DNA of 64,000 nt from Halomarina pelagica (GCF_024228315.1 NZ_CP100459.1:1-64000); one strand, 5' to 3'. Shown: positions 53,456-62,320, counted from the first letter of the stretch. The notes: generated by a model from the sequence alone, not told the origin. Program-made: numbers and translations.

Positions 53456-53869
53456 TCATGCACGCCAGGGGTCGATACAGGACGATGAACCACAGAGCAT
53501 GAGACGCGACCGAACCGCCCGCGGCGACGGGTAGAGCGTGTCCGTCGAGACGATCGGCTCGCCGAGCGCCCGCGCGGTGCCCAGGTGAATCGCGTCGAAG
53601 AGGTTGAGTCGATCGTGCGACCGCCGGAGTTCGCCCCCGGCCGCGACGTGCTCGGTCCGGAGCGGAACGAGTTCGATCCCCTCGTCTGCGATCGCCTCGT
53701 GCGTCGTCGTCAGGCGCTCTCGCTCCCAGCGGTCCTGCATCGCGTACTGGACTTCGATGCACGTCGCGGCGGACGTCTTCGGCGCGTCGAGGGCGCGAAC
53801 GTCGACGCTCGATTTGAGCCAGTCGTCGCGCTTGAGCGCGGCGAGGACCACGTCCGTATCAAGATACAC
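53456..53869 (-). CDS. vapC: VapC-like PIN toxin
   Basis: The 137-aa PIN ribonuclease has the four acidic positions: D4 (MYLDTDVVL), E39 (CIEVQYA), D92 (NLFDAIHL) and D109 (STDTLYP). It should cut RNA, commonly tRNA, when free of antitoxin. It overlaps the RHH antitoxin by 11 bp. A C-terminal extension (GSSSCIDPWRA) is unusual. Confidence 0.82.
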   Translation of the reverse strand: MYLDTDVVLAALKRDDWLKSSVDVRALDAPKTSAATCIEVQYAMQDRWERERLTTTHEAIADEGIELVPLRTEHVAAGGELRRSHDRLNLFDAIHLGTARALGEPIVSTDTLYPSPRAVRSRLMLCGSSSCIDPWRA

Positions 53870-54083
53870 GTTTTCGCTCCAGGCGCTCCTCGATGTCCCG
53901 CTCCGCCCCGGCCGCGGTCAGTTCGTGAAGCCGCTTCAGGTGCGCCTCGCGGGTGACGAGGCGCGCGCCGTACCGGAGGGCCTCGGACCGGGAGCCGAAC
54001 GCCCCCTCCTCGACGAGTTCGTCGAGTTCGCGGACGAGATCCTCCGGGAGCGAGACCGGAATCGATCGTCGATCGGCGCTCAT
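53859..54083 (-). CDS. vapB: ribbon-helix-helix antitoxin
   Basis: The 74-aa protein has the RHH pattern SIPVSLPEDLVRELDELVEE (8-27), FGSRSEALRYGARL. A textbook TATA box (TTTATACC, 54104-54111) lies about 21-28 nt before the ATG at 54083, so it is leaderless. It partners the PIN toxin downstream. Confidence 0.88.
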   Translation of the reverse strand: MSADRRSIPVSLPEDLVRELDELVEEGAFGSRSEALRYGARLVTREAHLKRLHELTAAGAERDIEERLERKRVS

Positions 54084-54162
54084 ATCCGGATTACGTATAG
54101 GATAGGTATAAACCCTCGTCCCGCGGAGGCAGCGCTTTGCCGCCTCGACGCCTACGGACGCC

Positions 54163-54279
54163 GTGAACCTCGGGAAGCTCTTCGAGCGTAACTGGCGTTG
54201 CAACCGCTGTCGGAAGCGCTACTGGCGCGCCCCGCGGCGCTGCCGGCGCTGTGGCAACACCGTCTACTCCCCGATCTGA
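54163..54279 (+). CDS. micro zinc-ribbon protein
   Basis: A 38-aa protein from GTG 54163 reads MNLGKLFERNWRCNRCRK then RRCRRCGNTVYSPI. It has two CxxC knuckles 10 residues apart and is very basic. It is similar in style to ribosomal-like haloarchaeal zinc ribbons. It lies on the opposite strand from its neighbours. Confidence 0.68.
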   Translation: MNLGKLFERNWRCNRCRKRYWRAPRRCRRCGNTVYSPI

Positions 54280-54348
54280 GGGCGGTTCGTCGGGGACGAC
54301 GGAGCCTACGAACCGCGGTGACGCCCGCTTCCGTCCCCTCTCATCCAC

Positions 54349-55485
54349 TCACCGCGACGGGCGCGCGCCGACCGTCACCTCGACCGTCCGCTCCTCGCCG
54401 CCGCGGAGGACCGCGAGCGACGCCCGCTCCCCCGGACTGGTCTCCAGCGCGAGGTACGACCGCAACGTCGCGACCGACGAGACGGGCCGACCGTCGACGC
54501 CGACGATCACGTCCCCGCCGACGGGGACGGGGACCCCGCGGACGGTCACCCGGCGGTCGCTCTCGCGAAGCCGACCGGCCGCCGGACTCCCGCGGAACGT
54601 GGCGATCACGAGGACGCCCCGCGGTTCGGCGAGGTCGTTCGCCCGGGCGGTCGGCGGGCCGACCTCCGCCAGCCGCACGCCGAGGTACGGGTTCCGATAG
54701 CGACCGTCCTCGATCAGCGCGGGGACGACCCGCCGGACCAGCGGCGCGGAGATGCCGAAGGCGATGTTCTCGCCGCCGCCGGCGTAGACGACGGCGACGA
54801 CGCGCCCGTCGAGCGCGACGAGCGGACCGCCGCTGTTTCCCGGATTGATCGGCGCGTCGGTCTGGATGGCCGCCGGCACCGACACCCCCGTCCGCGCCGG
54901 CAGGTAGCGGTTCGTCCCGCTGACGATGCCCGCGGAGATCGCCCCCTCCAGGCCGTACGGGTTGCCGAGCGCGACCACCTCCAGGCCGATGGGGGGCATC
55001 GAGTCGGCCATCGGGAGCGGCTTCGCGTACGCCGGCGAGTCCTCGACGGCGACGACCGCGAGGTCGGTGAAGCGGTCGCGGCCGAGGACCCGCCCGGCGC
55101 GCCAGTCGTCGCGGCTGAACTGCACGTTCACCGCCGAGGCGCGCCCGACGACGTGGGCGTTCGTGACGACGTGACCCGCCCCGTCGTAGACGAAGCCGCT
55201 CCCCTGTCCCCCGCCCCGCTGGACGAGCACGACGCCCTCGACGCTCCCGCGGTAGACGCGGGCGTAGGGGTTATCGACGGATCGGCCCGTCGCGTTCACG
55301 TCGGCCGACCCGTTCGTTCGATTCGTCGCGTTCGTTCCATTCGTCCCGTTCGTGTCGCTCGGGCCGTCCTGCCCGCCGGACGGCCCGGGGAGGACGCTCG
55401 AACAACCGGCGAGACCGACGCTCGACGCGGTTCCCAGCGCGGCGAGGAACCGTCGTCGCGTCGACGGGCGCGGGGGGTCGGCCAT
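54349..55485 (-). CDS. HtrA-like S1C serine protease, Tat lipoprotein
   Basis: The 378-aa protease has a Tat motif (TRRRFLAALG, 9-18) and lipobox LAGC with Cys28. The triad is His111 (TNAHVVG), Asp141 (DRFTDLAVV) and Ser218 (NPGNSGGPL). A PDZ domain fills about 255-370 (YLGVRLAEV, VIVGVDGRPVSS). The linker (43-66) holds repeats of NGT/NAT/NRT, so it would be heavily N-glycosylated after export. It probably controls quality of surface proteins. Confidence 0.93.
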   Translation of the reverse strand: MADPPRPSTRRRFLAALGTASSVGLAGCSSVLPGPSGGQDGPSDTNGTNGTNATNRTNGSADVNATGRSVDNPYARVYRGSVEGVVLVQRGGGQGSGFVYDGAGHVVTNAHVVGRASAVNVQFSRDDWRAGRVLGRDRFTDLAVVAVEDSPAYAKPLPMADSMPPIGLEVVALGNPYGLEGAISAGIVSGTNRYLPARTGVSVPAAIQTDAPINPGNSGGPLVALDGRVVAVVYAGGGENIAFGISAPLVRRVVPALIEDGRYRNPYLGVRLAEVGPPTARANDLAEPRGVLVIATFRGSPAAGRLRESDRRVTVRGVPVPVGGDVIVGVDGRPVSSVATLRSYLALETSPGERASLAVLRGGEERTVEVTVGARPSR

Positions 55486-55622
55486 GGTCGCCGTGACGCG
55501 CCCCGGTCGAATAGACGTTGGGCCGTCGAGCCGGCTCGTGGGGGCCCGTTCGCCGCGGGCGCTCGTTCGGGGTGCGGAGGAGCGCGAGCGCGCACGCGTG
55601 AAGGGGTTTCTCCGTTCTCCGC

Positions 55623-56423
55623 CTACCGCCCGACGAACTCGGGTTCGTACCCGTCCTCGCGGAAGGCGCGCGCGCCCTCGGCGTGGTCCTCGGTGGCGAG
55701 CAGGCGGGGGAAGCGCGCCCGGTCGTACCGCCGGCCCTCCGCCAGCCCGACCTGCGTCGAGAGGAGCGCGGACTCCTTGATCGCCCGCAGCGAGAGCGGC
55801 GGCTTCGAGGCGAGTGTTTCGACGACCGCCTCCACCGCCGCCTCGAAGTCGTCGTCCGCGAAGGCGTCGTTCACCAGCCCCAGATCGGCGGCCTCGGCCG
55901 CGGGGACGTGTTCGCCCGTCATGGCGAGTTCGCGGGCGACCGCCGGTCCCGCGAGGCGGGCGACGTACTGGACGCCGCCCGCGCCGGGGATGATGCCGAG
56001 GTCGACCTCCGGGAGGCCGAGGCGGCTCGACTCGCTCGCGTAGCGCAGGTCGCAGGCCAGCGCGAGTTCGAACCCGCCGCCGAGACAGTAGCCGTCGATC
56101 TTCGCCACGACCGGGGCCGGGAAGTCCTCGACGATCTCCTGGACCGGTCGGGAGGCGTTCGTCGCCGGGCCGTCCCCCGAGAACTCGTTCACGTCAGCGC
56201 CCGCGCAGAACGCCCGGTCGCCCGCCCCCTCGATCACGACGACGCGCACCGCCGCGCCGTCGGCCTCGTCGTCCACCTCCCGGAAGCGTTCGAACGCCGT
56301 CTCGACGTCGGCGCGCAACTGCCCGTTGAGCGCGTTCAGCGCGTCCGGTCGGTTCAGCGTGATCCGGGCGACGCCGGTCTCCCCGTCGAACGCGGCGATG
56401 GCCGCGTCGAGTTCCTCGCGCAT
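55623..56423 (-). CDS. enoyl-CoA hydratase/isomerase
   Basis: The 266-aa crotonase has ITLNRPDALNALNG (about 21-34), GAGDRAFCAGADVNEF (oxyanion hole, about 66-81), GYCLGGGFELALACDL (about 110-125) and the catalytic Glu pair region GLPEVDLGIIPGAGG. It hydrates trans-2-enoyl-CoA in beta-oxidation. ATG 56423 fits. It neighbours other acyl-CoA genes. Confidence 0.93.
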   Translation of the reverse strand: MREELDAAIAAFDGETGVARITLNRPDALNALNGQLRADVETAFERFREVDDEADGAAVRVVVIEGAGDRAFCAGADVNEFSGDGPATNASRPVQEIVEDFPAPVVAKIDGYCLGGGFELALACDLRYASESSRLGLPEVDLGIIPGAGGVQYVARLAGPAVARELAMTGEHVPAAEAADLGLVNDAFADDDFEAAVEAVVETLASKPPLSLRAIKESALLSTQVGLAEGRRYDRARFPRLLATEDHAEGARAFREDGYEPEFVGR

Positions 56424-56571
56424 ACCCGTCGAACCGGCGCGGGAGGTAAATAGCTCACCGTCGAACCTGCGACGGCGAACGACGCCACCGTTCGCCGACG
56501 GCGCTACCGACGAGCGAACGGAACGTGGCAGAGTGGTAAGAATTATTTCGTAGTACCAAGTAGGTATTACC

Positions 56572-56793
56572 ATGAGTCGGGTCACGAGCAAGGGACAGGT
56601 CACGATCCCGAAGGAGATCCGCGAGCGGCTCGGGATCCGGGCGGGCGACGAGGTCGCCTTCGAGGAGACCGACGAGGGGTACGTCATCCGCAAGGAGGTG
56701 GACGAGAGCCGCTTCGAGCGGTGGCGGGGTGCGGCCGACACCGAAGCGACGGTGGAGGAGCGTATGCGCGAACTCCGCGGAGAACGTCCGTGA
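56572..56793 (+). CDS. AbrB/MazE-type antitoxin
   Basis: The 73-aa swapped-hairpin AbrB protein has VTSKGQVTIPKEIRERLGI (4-22), GDEVAFEETDEGYVIRK. It pairs with the PIN toxin that overlaps it by GTGA. The promoter upstream has GGTAAGAATTATTTCGTAGTACC, which includes an inverted GGTA/TACC arrangement. Confidence 0.92.
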   Translation: MSRVTSKGQVTIPKEIRERLGIRAGDEVAFEETDEGYVIRKEVDESRFERWRGAADTEATVEERMRELRGERP

Positions 56794-57275
56794 CGCGGAC
56801 CGTCGTGGACACCAGCGCGCTGATCGCCCTCCTCTCGCCCGACGACGAGCACAACCGATCAGCGGCGACGCTCCTGCGGGAAGCTGCCGAGGAGGGGGCA
56901 CTCCTGATAAACCCCGTCGTCTACGCGGAACTGGCCGCCGATCCGTTCTTCGGATCGCGATCGGACCTCGACGACTTCCTCGACGACACGGGCATCGCCG
57001 TCGAAGGACTCCCGCGAGCCGCCCAGTTCGAGGCCGGGGAGGCGTTCCGGCGCTACCTCAACCGCCGAGGGGAGGAACTCCAGTGCAGCGAGTGCGGGCA
57101 CGAGACCACGTTTCCGTGTCCCGACTGCGACGCATCGATCACCGCTCGTCAGCACGTCGCCGCGGACTTCCTCATCGGCGCGCACGCCGCGACGGTCGAC
57201 GCGCTCCTCACCTTCGACCGGGGGTTCTACCGCGACTACTTCGACGTGACGTGCCGGGCGGTACGGGGGCGGTGA
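56790..57275 (+). CDS. vapC: VapC-type PIN toxin with zinc-finger insertion
   Basis: The 161-aa protein has acidic PIN residues in VVDTSALIAL (D7), VYAELAADPF (Glu), AADFLIGAHA (Asp) and TFDRGFY (Asp). Between the second and third lies CSECGHETTFPCPDCD, a CxxC-x8-CxxC zinc ribbon. GTG 56790 overlaps the antitoxin stop. The insertion makes it longer than common VapCs and may help in RNA binding or stability. Confidence 0.88.
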   Translation: MTRTVVDTSALIALLSPDDEHNRSAATLLREAAEEGALLINPVVYAELAADPFFGSRSDLDDFLDDTGIAVEGLPRAAQFEAGEAFRRYLNRRGEELQCSECGHETTFPCPDCDASITARQHVAADFLIGAHAATVDALLTFDRGFYRDYFDVTCRAVRGR

Positions 57276-57281
57276 TCCGGG

Positions 57282-58922
57282 TCAGACCTCGCCCGACCCA
57301 CCCGCAGCGGCGTCGTCGCGCCCCTCCAGCTTGAACTTCTGGACCTTCCCGCTCGCCGTCCGGGGGAGGTCGTCGAGGAAGATCACCCGGCGTGGGTGCT
57401 TGTACGCCGCGATGGCGTCGAGGCAGTACCGCTTCAGGTCCTCGGCGGTCACGTCCGCGCCCGGTTCGACGCCGGGGCGGGGGACGACGTAGGCGATCGG
57501 CACCTCGTTGCGTCGCTCGTCGGGGACGCCCACGACGGCGGCGTCCGCCACCGCGTCGTGCTCGTGGAGGAGTTCCTCGACCTCGCTCGGGTAGACGTTG
57601 TACCCGGCGGAGACGATCACGTGCGTCTTCCGGTCGACGATCTCGTAGTAGTTCTCCGGGTCGCGCCGGGCGACGTCGCCGGTGCGGAAGTAGCCCGTCT
57701 CGGTGAACGCGGCGTCGGTCGCCTCGGGCATACCGTGGTAGCCGCGCATCACCTGCGGGCCGCGCACGAGCAGTTCGCCCGCCTCGCCGACCGCCACCTC
57801 CTCGCCGTCGTCGTCCACCAGCTTGCAGTCGGTCATCCGAAGCGGCTGGCCGACGGTGCCGTGTCTGAGGCCGTAGGTCGACCCCTGCTGGGAGTGAGTC
57901 GCGCCGGTCGTCTCGGTGAGGCCGTATCCCTCCGCCATCTCGACGCCCGCCATCGCCTCGAACTCTCGCTGGACCGAGACGGACATCTTCGCGCCGCCCT
58001 CGGCCGCGAGCACCAGGCTGCCCAGGTCGTGCTCGCCGAAGGAGTCCGCGTTCACCATGTCCACGTACATCGCGGTGACGCCGACGAAGTGCGTGACGCC
58101 CGCCGCCTCGATCAGCACCATCGCCGCGTCCGGATCCCAGCTCGCCGGGCTGCGGAGGTAGAGCGCCCCGCCGCGGATCAGCGGCTGCCAGGCGGTGTGG
58201 GTGAATCCCGTGATGTGATAGAGCGGGAGCCAGACGAGGCTCCGCACCTCCTCGCCCGCGAGGTCGTCGGCTCCCCCCGCCAGCTGGGCGACCGTCTGCG
58301 CGCGGAGGTTCCGGTGGGTGAGTTCGACGCCCTTCGGCCGGCCGGTCGTCCCGCTCGTGTACGGCAGGAGGGCCACGTCGTCGTCGTCGCGCTCGACCAG
58401 CGTCGGCTCGCCCGCCACCTCGTCGAACCGAACGTCCCCCTCGAACGCATCCCCCTCGGGCACGTCCTCATCGTCGCCGGCGGCGGTCCCCGTCCCCCCG
58501 GCGACGGTGATCACGACCGGCTCCCGGCCCGTCTCCGACAGCGCCTCCGTCACCGTCTCGCCGAGCGCGGGGTGGGTCACGACGGCCCGCGCGTCGGCGT
58601 CCTCGAGCTGGTAGCTCAGTTCGCGGACCCTGTACTGCGGGTTGACCGGCGAGACGACCACCCCGGCGCGGAACGCCCCGAGCGAGGCCAGCAGGTACTG
58701 GGGACAGTTCGGGAGGTAGAGCAGGAGCGCGTCCCCCGGCTCCAGCCCGAGGTCGCGGAGGCCGCCGGCGAACCGCGCCGCGGCGGTCCCCACCGCCGCG
58801 TGCGTCAGCGTCCGCCCGTGCATCTCGACCGCGAGCGCGTCGCCGTGGCGGGCGACCGTCTCGTCGTGCAGTCGCGCGACGTTCCCGTGCCGAGCGTCGT
58901 CGCCGACGTCCTCGAGTCGCAT
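57282..58922 (-). CDS. AMP-binding acyl-CoA synthetase
   Basis: The 546-aa ANL-superfamily ligase has the ATP signature LLPYTSGTTGRPKGVELTH (about 185-203), YGLTETTGATHS (about 334-345), and GYFRTGDVARRD (about 417-428). A C-terminal Lys of TASGKVQKF (about 525-533) completes catalysis. It activates fatty acids to acyl-CoA. ATG 58922 is chosen, as residues upstream look random. It overlaps functionally with the crotonase, MaoC and R2lox genes. Confidence 0.93.
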   Translation of the reverse strand: MRLEDVGDDARHGNVARLHDETVARHGDALAVEMHGRTLTHAAVGTAAARFAGGLRDLGLEPGDALLLYLPNCPQYLLASLGAFRAGVVVSPVNPQYRVRELSYQLEDADARAVVTHPALGETVTEALSETGREPVVITVAGGTGTAAGDDEDVPEGDAFEGDVRFDEVAGEPTLVERDDDDVALLPYTSGTTGRPKGVELTHRNLRAQTVAQLAGGADDLAGEEVRSLVWLPLYHITGFTHTAWQPLIRGGALYLRSPASWDPDAAMVLIEAAGVTHFVGVTAMYVDMVNADSFGEHDLGSLVLAAEGGAKMSVSVQREFEAMAGVEMAEGYGLTETTGATHSQQGSTYGLRHGTVGQPLRMTDCKLVDDDGEEVAVGEAGELLVRGPQVMRGYHGMPEATDAAFTETGYFRTGDVARRDPENYYEIVDRKTHVIVSAGYNVYPSEVEELLHEHDAVADAAVVGVPDERRNEVPIAYVVPRPGVEPGADVTAEDLKRYCLDAIAAYKHPRRVIFLDDLPRTASGKVQKFKLEGRDDAAAGGSGEV

Positions 58923-59096
58923 GGAACCTGTTACCGAAACGCAGAGATTAAGTGTTGCCCCGGAGCGCGGCGGCGTCGGTCGTTCGGAACCGAGACCGGA
59001 GATCGAGACGCGGATACGGCTACCGGACCACTCGATGAAAGTTGTCAGTAGTTGCGATAGAGCTATCCATTCGGTAGGCAAAAACTAACACGAACT

Positions 59097-60044
59097 ATGA
59101 CGCAGATTCGGGACGCCAGCCGAGAGATGCGCCTCGATCCGGACTCGTTCGCGGGCGGCTACTTCCGCAACGCGGTCTACCGTCACTGGGACCCCTACGA
59201 GGACGTTCCGCAGGCGCTGCTCGAGCAGGACCGAGAGCGGCTGATCGCCCGCGAGCAGACCGAGGGGCAGTTCGACGGGTTGCGCCGGACGCTCGCGCTG
59301 TTCGGCGCGGGCGAGGAGGCCGTCACCGAGGACCTCGCGCCGCTTCTCATTGTGACGACGGACGTCGACAAGCAGATGTTCCTCACCTCGCAGCTCTACG
59401 AGGAGGCCAAGCACACCCAGTTCTTCGACCGCTACTGGCGCGAGGTGATCGACCCCGTCGCCGAGGCGTGCGGCTTCGAGGTGACGCACCCGACCGACCA
59501 GCGCTACTTCAACGAGGACTACGTCGCGCTATTCGACAAGACGGCAGAGGCGATGGAGCGCCTGCTCACCGACGACACGCCCGAGAACCGCGTGCGGGCG
59601 TACTGTCACTACCACCTCGTCGTCGAGAGCGTCCTCGCCCAGACCGGCTACTACGGCATCCAGTCCTCCTGGTCGCCGACCGGCGCGGATCTCGACGTCG
59701 CGGGCGAACCCGTCCACCTGGAGGGCCTCATCGAGGGCGTCACCCGCGTCCGCAGCGACGAGGGGCGACACGTCGGCTTCGGCATGCGCGAGGTGCGCCG
59801 ACTCGTCCAGGAGGAGGGCGTCGACCCCGACGTCGTCCAGACCACCCTTCGGGACCTCATGGGCCACGTCGCCGGGACGGTCCAGTACGAGGAGAGCGAG
59901 GTCGACTCGACGCCGCTCGTCGAGTACGCGGCGGAGAAGCTGACCCGCCGCATCGAGATCATCACCGACGCCGAGACGGAACTCCCGCCGGTCGAGGAAC
60001 TGGTCCACGTCGAGGGCGGGCGGGACATCTCGGCGGCGGACTGA
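59097..60044 (+). CDS. R2-like ligand-binding oxidase (ribonucleotide-reductase beta-like)
   Basis: The 315-aa ferritin-like protein has the di-metal ligands E103-x2-H106 (YEEAKH), E177 (VVESVL) and E222-x2-H225 (DEGRHVG), with the first Glu near 73-79. Length and the EEAKHTQFF form are closer to the R2lox Mn/Fe oxidases than to true RNR subunits, and no large RNR subunit is near. Haloarchaea use a B12-dependent RNR. Nearby acyl-CoA genes suggest a fatty-acid oxidation; this is inference. Confidence 0.88.
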   Translation: MTQIRDASREMRLDPDSFAGGYFRNAVYRHWDPYEDVPQALLEQDRERLIAREQTEGQFDGLRRTLALFGAGEEAVTEDLAPLLIVTTDVDKQMFLTSQLYEEAKHTQFFDRYWREVIDPVAEACGFEVTHPTDQRYFNEDYVALFDKTAEAMERLLTDDTPENRVRAYCHYHLVVESVLAQTGYYGIQSSWSPTGADLDVAGEPVHLEGLIEGVTRVRSDEGRHVGFGMREVRRLVQEEGVDPDVVQTTLRDLMGHVAGTVQYEESEVDSTPLVEYAAEKLTRRIEIITDAETELPPVEELVHVEGGRDISAAD

Positions 60045-60130
60045 CCGTCGACACTCTCCCGTCCGGTTCGAGCGAGACGCGTTCGGCGAGCGCCTCGTGG
60101 GAAATCAGCACTTTTCGACGACTCAGCGCC

Positions 60131-60580
60131 TCAATCGTCGGCTTCGCGTCGCGCCACGAGTCCCAGCCCGACCCACGAGATGACCTCCTCGCCGTCCTGG
60201 TTGTAGCCCGTCACCCGGCTCTTGACGTGGCCCCGCGAGGGGTCGCTCTCGGAGGGGCGCTTCTCCAGCACCTCCGTCTCGATCGAGAGCGTGTCGCCGG
60301 GGCGGACGGGGCGGTACCACCGGAGTTCGTCCACCCCGAGCGCGCCCATGCCCGCCTGCTCGCCGAGCACGCCGTCGACGAGCATCCGCATGCACAGCGA
60401 CGCGGTGTGCCACCCGCTCGCGATGAGTCCGCCGTAGGGCGACTCGGCGGCCGCCTCCTCGTCCACGTGGAACGACTGGGGGTCGTACTGCGTGGCGAAC
60501 TCGATGATCTCCGCCTTCGTCACCGTCCGGCTCCCGTGCTCGGTCACGTCGCCGACCTCGATGTCCTCGTAGTACTCCAT
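60131..60580 (-). CDS. MaoC-type hot-dog hydratase
   Basis: The 149-aa protein is an (R)-specific enoyl-CoA hydratase-like MaoC domain: EIIEFATQYDPQSFHVDEEAA (in part, YDPQSFHVD, about 32-40), FGGLIASGWHTASL-type motif (YGGLIASGWHTAS, about 49-61). The Asp and His of these are the catalytic pair. It may hydrate acyl-CoA or feed polyhydroxyalkanoate synthesis. Confidence 0.9.
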   Translation of the reverse strand: MEYYEDIEVGDVTEHGSRTVTKAEIIEFATQYDPQSFHVDEEAAAESPYGGLIASGWHTASLCMRMLVDGVLGEQAGMGALGVDELRWYRPVRPGDTLSIETEVLEKRPSESDPSRGHVKSRVTGYNQDGEEVISWVGLGLVARREADD

Positions 60581-60692
60581 CGACGCGGTAGGTCGGCGGA
60601 GGAGGACAAGTGGGCTTCGGTCCGCGGTAGCGTCTCGCGCGGCCGGATGCGGTGCGTGATCGCGTCCGTCCGCGCGACCGGGACGGCCCCTC

Positions 60693-62081
60693 CTACGGCG
60701 AGAGCAGTCGGTCGAGTTCGTCGAGTCCGAAGAGGTGCCAGTTATCGTCGAGTTCGTCGGCCAGTCCGTCGACGAACCCACTCTTCGAGAAGAGCGCGAA
60801 GCGTTCCGTGCGCGTCTCGGGTCCCCACCGAACGCGCTCCGCTTTCTCCCGGAGATCCTCGACGAGCGAGTAGCCCACCGGTTCGCTCGTCCACTTGCAC
60901 TCGGCGAGGAGGATGCGATCGTCCTTCGCCGCGAGTCCGACGATGTCGATCTCGTCACCGCCGAACCACCACCGACCGACCGTAGAGTAGCGGTCGAGCA
61001 CGCCACTACGAACCCCTGCCCACACCGCCTCCGTACAGATCTCCTCGAAGGACATCCCGATGTGGGTCGGGAGATCCGGCTCGATGGTGTCCTCGTAGAC
61101 GAGTTCGGGTGCCTCTTCGATGCTAGAGCGATGCGGTTCGACGTATCGGAACCAGAACCGGAGGAACTCGTCGGCGACGCGGTAGAGCGACCGCTTCGAC
61201 TTCTTGCTCGACGCGGTGACCGGCACCTCGCGGTCGACGAGTCGGAGTCGCCTGAGCGTCTGTAGGTACTTCGACAGCGGTCCTGGGTCGATGTTCGTCG
61301 CGCCCGATATCTCGTTCGGCGTCGTGTGGCCGGTCGCGATCGCCTCGAGGATGCTCATGTATCGAGCGGGGCTCCGTAACTCGGTCCGCAGGAGGAACTC
61401 CGGTTCGTTGTACAGGACGGCCGTCGGTGAGAGAACCCGCGTGCGGATGTTGTCGGCGAGCGACTCGTCGTAGTCGAAGAGCAGGAGGTACATCGGCGTT
61501 CCCCCGGTAACCGCGTACGACCGAATCGCGGTCTCGAAGCCGTAGTCGATCACCTCGCGTGCTTGCGCGAACGAGAACGGCTGGAGGTCGATCTGCCCGG
61601 TTCGCCGGCCGTACAGCGGACTCTTGTGAGCGAGCACCTCGGACTCCATGACGCTCACGCTCGACCCGCACAACACGAGCATCGAATTCGTCGCCTGGAG
61701 TCGCTCGTCGACGAAGGCCTGGACGTACGACGGAAGCGAATCGTTCTCTTCCACGAGATAGGGGAACTCGTCGACGACGACGATCGCGTCCTCGGCGGCG
61801 AGTTTCTCGCCGAGGTAATCGAACGCGTCGGGCCAGTCCTCGATGCGCGGTAAGCGGTCGTCGAACCGGTCGGCGATCCGCTCGACGAATTTCTCGCGCT
61901 GTCGCGTTTCGGCCTCCTGGGCCACGAGGTAGTAGACGTGTGGGCGATCGGTGCAGAACTCCTTGAGTAACGCCGTTTTCCCCACGCGGCGACGTCCGTA
62001 GACGACGAAGAAGTCGTGCCCCGGCGCTTCGAACGCCGTCCTGAGTGCGTCGAGTTCCTCGGTCCGGTCGTAAAAGGTCAT
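60693..62081 (-). CDS. archaeal ATPase with C-terminal nuclease-like DUF234 domain
   Basis: The 462-aa protein has Walker A GRRRVGKTAL (29-38), Walker B IVVVDEFPYL (100-109), a winged helix (about 255-300, TTPNEISGATNIDPGPLSKYL in part NEISGATNIDPG) and a restriction-endonuclease-like end with GDEIDIVGL and LLAECKW, the D...ExK motif. This is the archaeal ATPase/DUF234 type, of unknown function and often mobile. Its start codon lies within a 33-bp palindrome, which implies autoregulation. Confidence 0.9.
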   Translation of the reverse strand: MTFYDRTEELDALRTAFEAPGHDFFVVYGRRRVGKTALLKEFCTDRPHVYYLVAQEAETRQREKFVERIADRFDDRLPRIEDWPDAFDYLGEKLAAEDAIVVVDEFPYLVEENDSLPSYVQAFVDERLQATNSMLVLCGSSVSVMESEVLAHKSPLYGRRTGQIDLQPFSFAQAREVIDYGFETAIRSYAVTGGTPMYLLLFDYDESLADNIRTRVLSPTAVLYNEPEFLLRTELRSPARYMSILEAIATGHTTPNEISGATNIDPGPLSKYLQTLRRLRLVDREVPVTASSKKSKRSLYRVADEFLRFWFRYVEPHRSSIEEAPELVYEDTIEPDLPTHIGMSFEEICTEAVWAGVRSGVLDRYSTVGRWWFGGDEIDIVGLAAKDDRILLAECKWTSEPVGYSLVEDLREKAERVRWGPETRTERFALFSKSGFVDGLADELDDNWHLFGLDELDRLLSP

Positions 62082-62110
62082 TATCGAGGTAATGATTACT
62101 GCGATAATGA
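62078..62110 (+). promoter_or_regulatory. 33-bp palindrome over ATPase start
   Basis: Arms of 16 bp match at 14 positions around a central G (62094): TCATTATCG at 62078 and CGATAATGA at 62102, with inner GTAAT/ATTAC. It covers the start codon (ATG 62081, minus strand), with the TATA-like GTATAAG just beyond. Confidence 0.75.
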
Positions 62111-62191
62111 CTTATACGCTACGGGCATCTCCGACTCCGAGGAGCGAGTTGCTCTCGCGGCCGCCATCGCGTTCACCTGCAGGGGACGGCG

Positions 62192-62320
62192 CTATCGCCC
62201 CTCGAACTCCGGCTCTCGGCCCTCGCCGAACGAGCGCAGGCCCTCGGGGAAGTCCGCCGTCCGGGCGGTGCGGGCGATCGTGTCCGTCTCCGCCGTCAGC
62301 TGCGCCTCGACCCCGGTCGA
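62192..62320 (-). pseudogene. remnant of an enoyl-CoA hydratase C-terminus
   Basis: On the minus strand the last about 40 codons read GVEAQLTAETDTIAR...ADFPEGLRSFGEGREPEFEGR and stop at 62192. The end, REPEFEGR, is the standard crotonase C-terminus and resembles the intact gene at 55623 (YEPEFVGR). Upstream no frame continues it, so it is a truncated and decayed copy. Confidence 0.7.

Noticed and set aside
59097-60044. Class I ribonucleotide reductase beta subunit
   Set aside because: No alpha subunit is near, and the ligand motif and acyl-CoA neighbours suggest R2lox instead.
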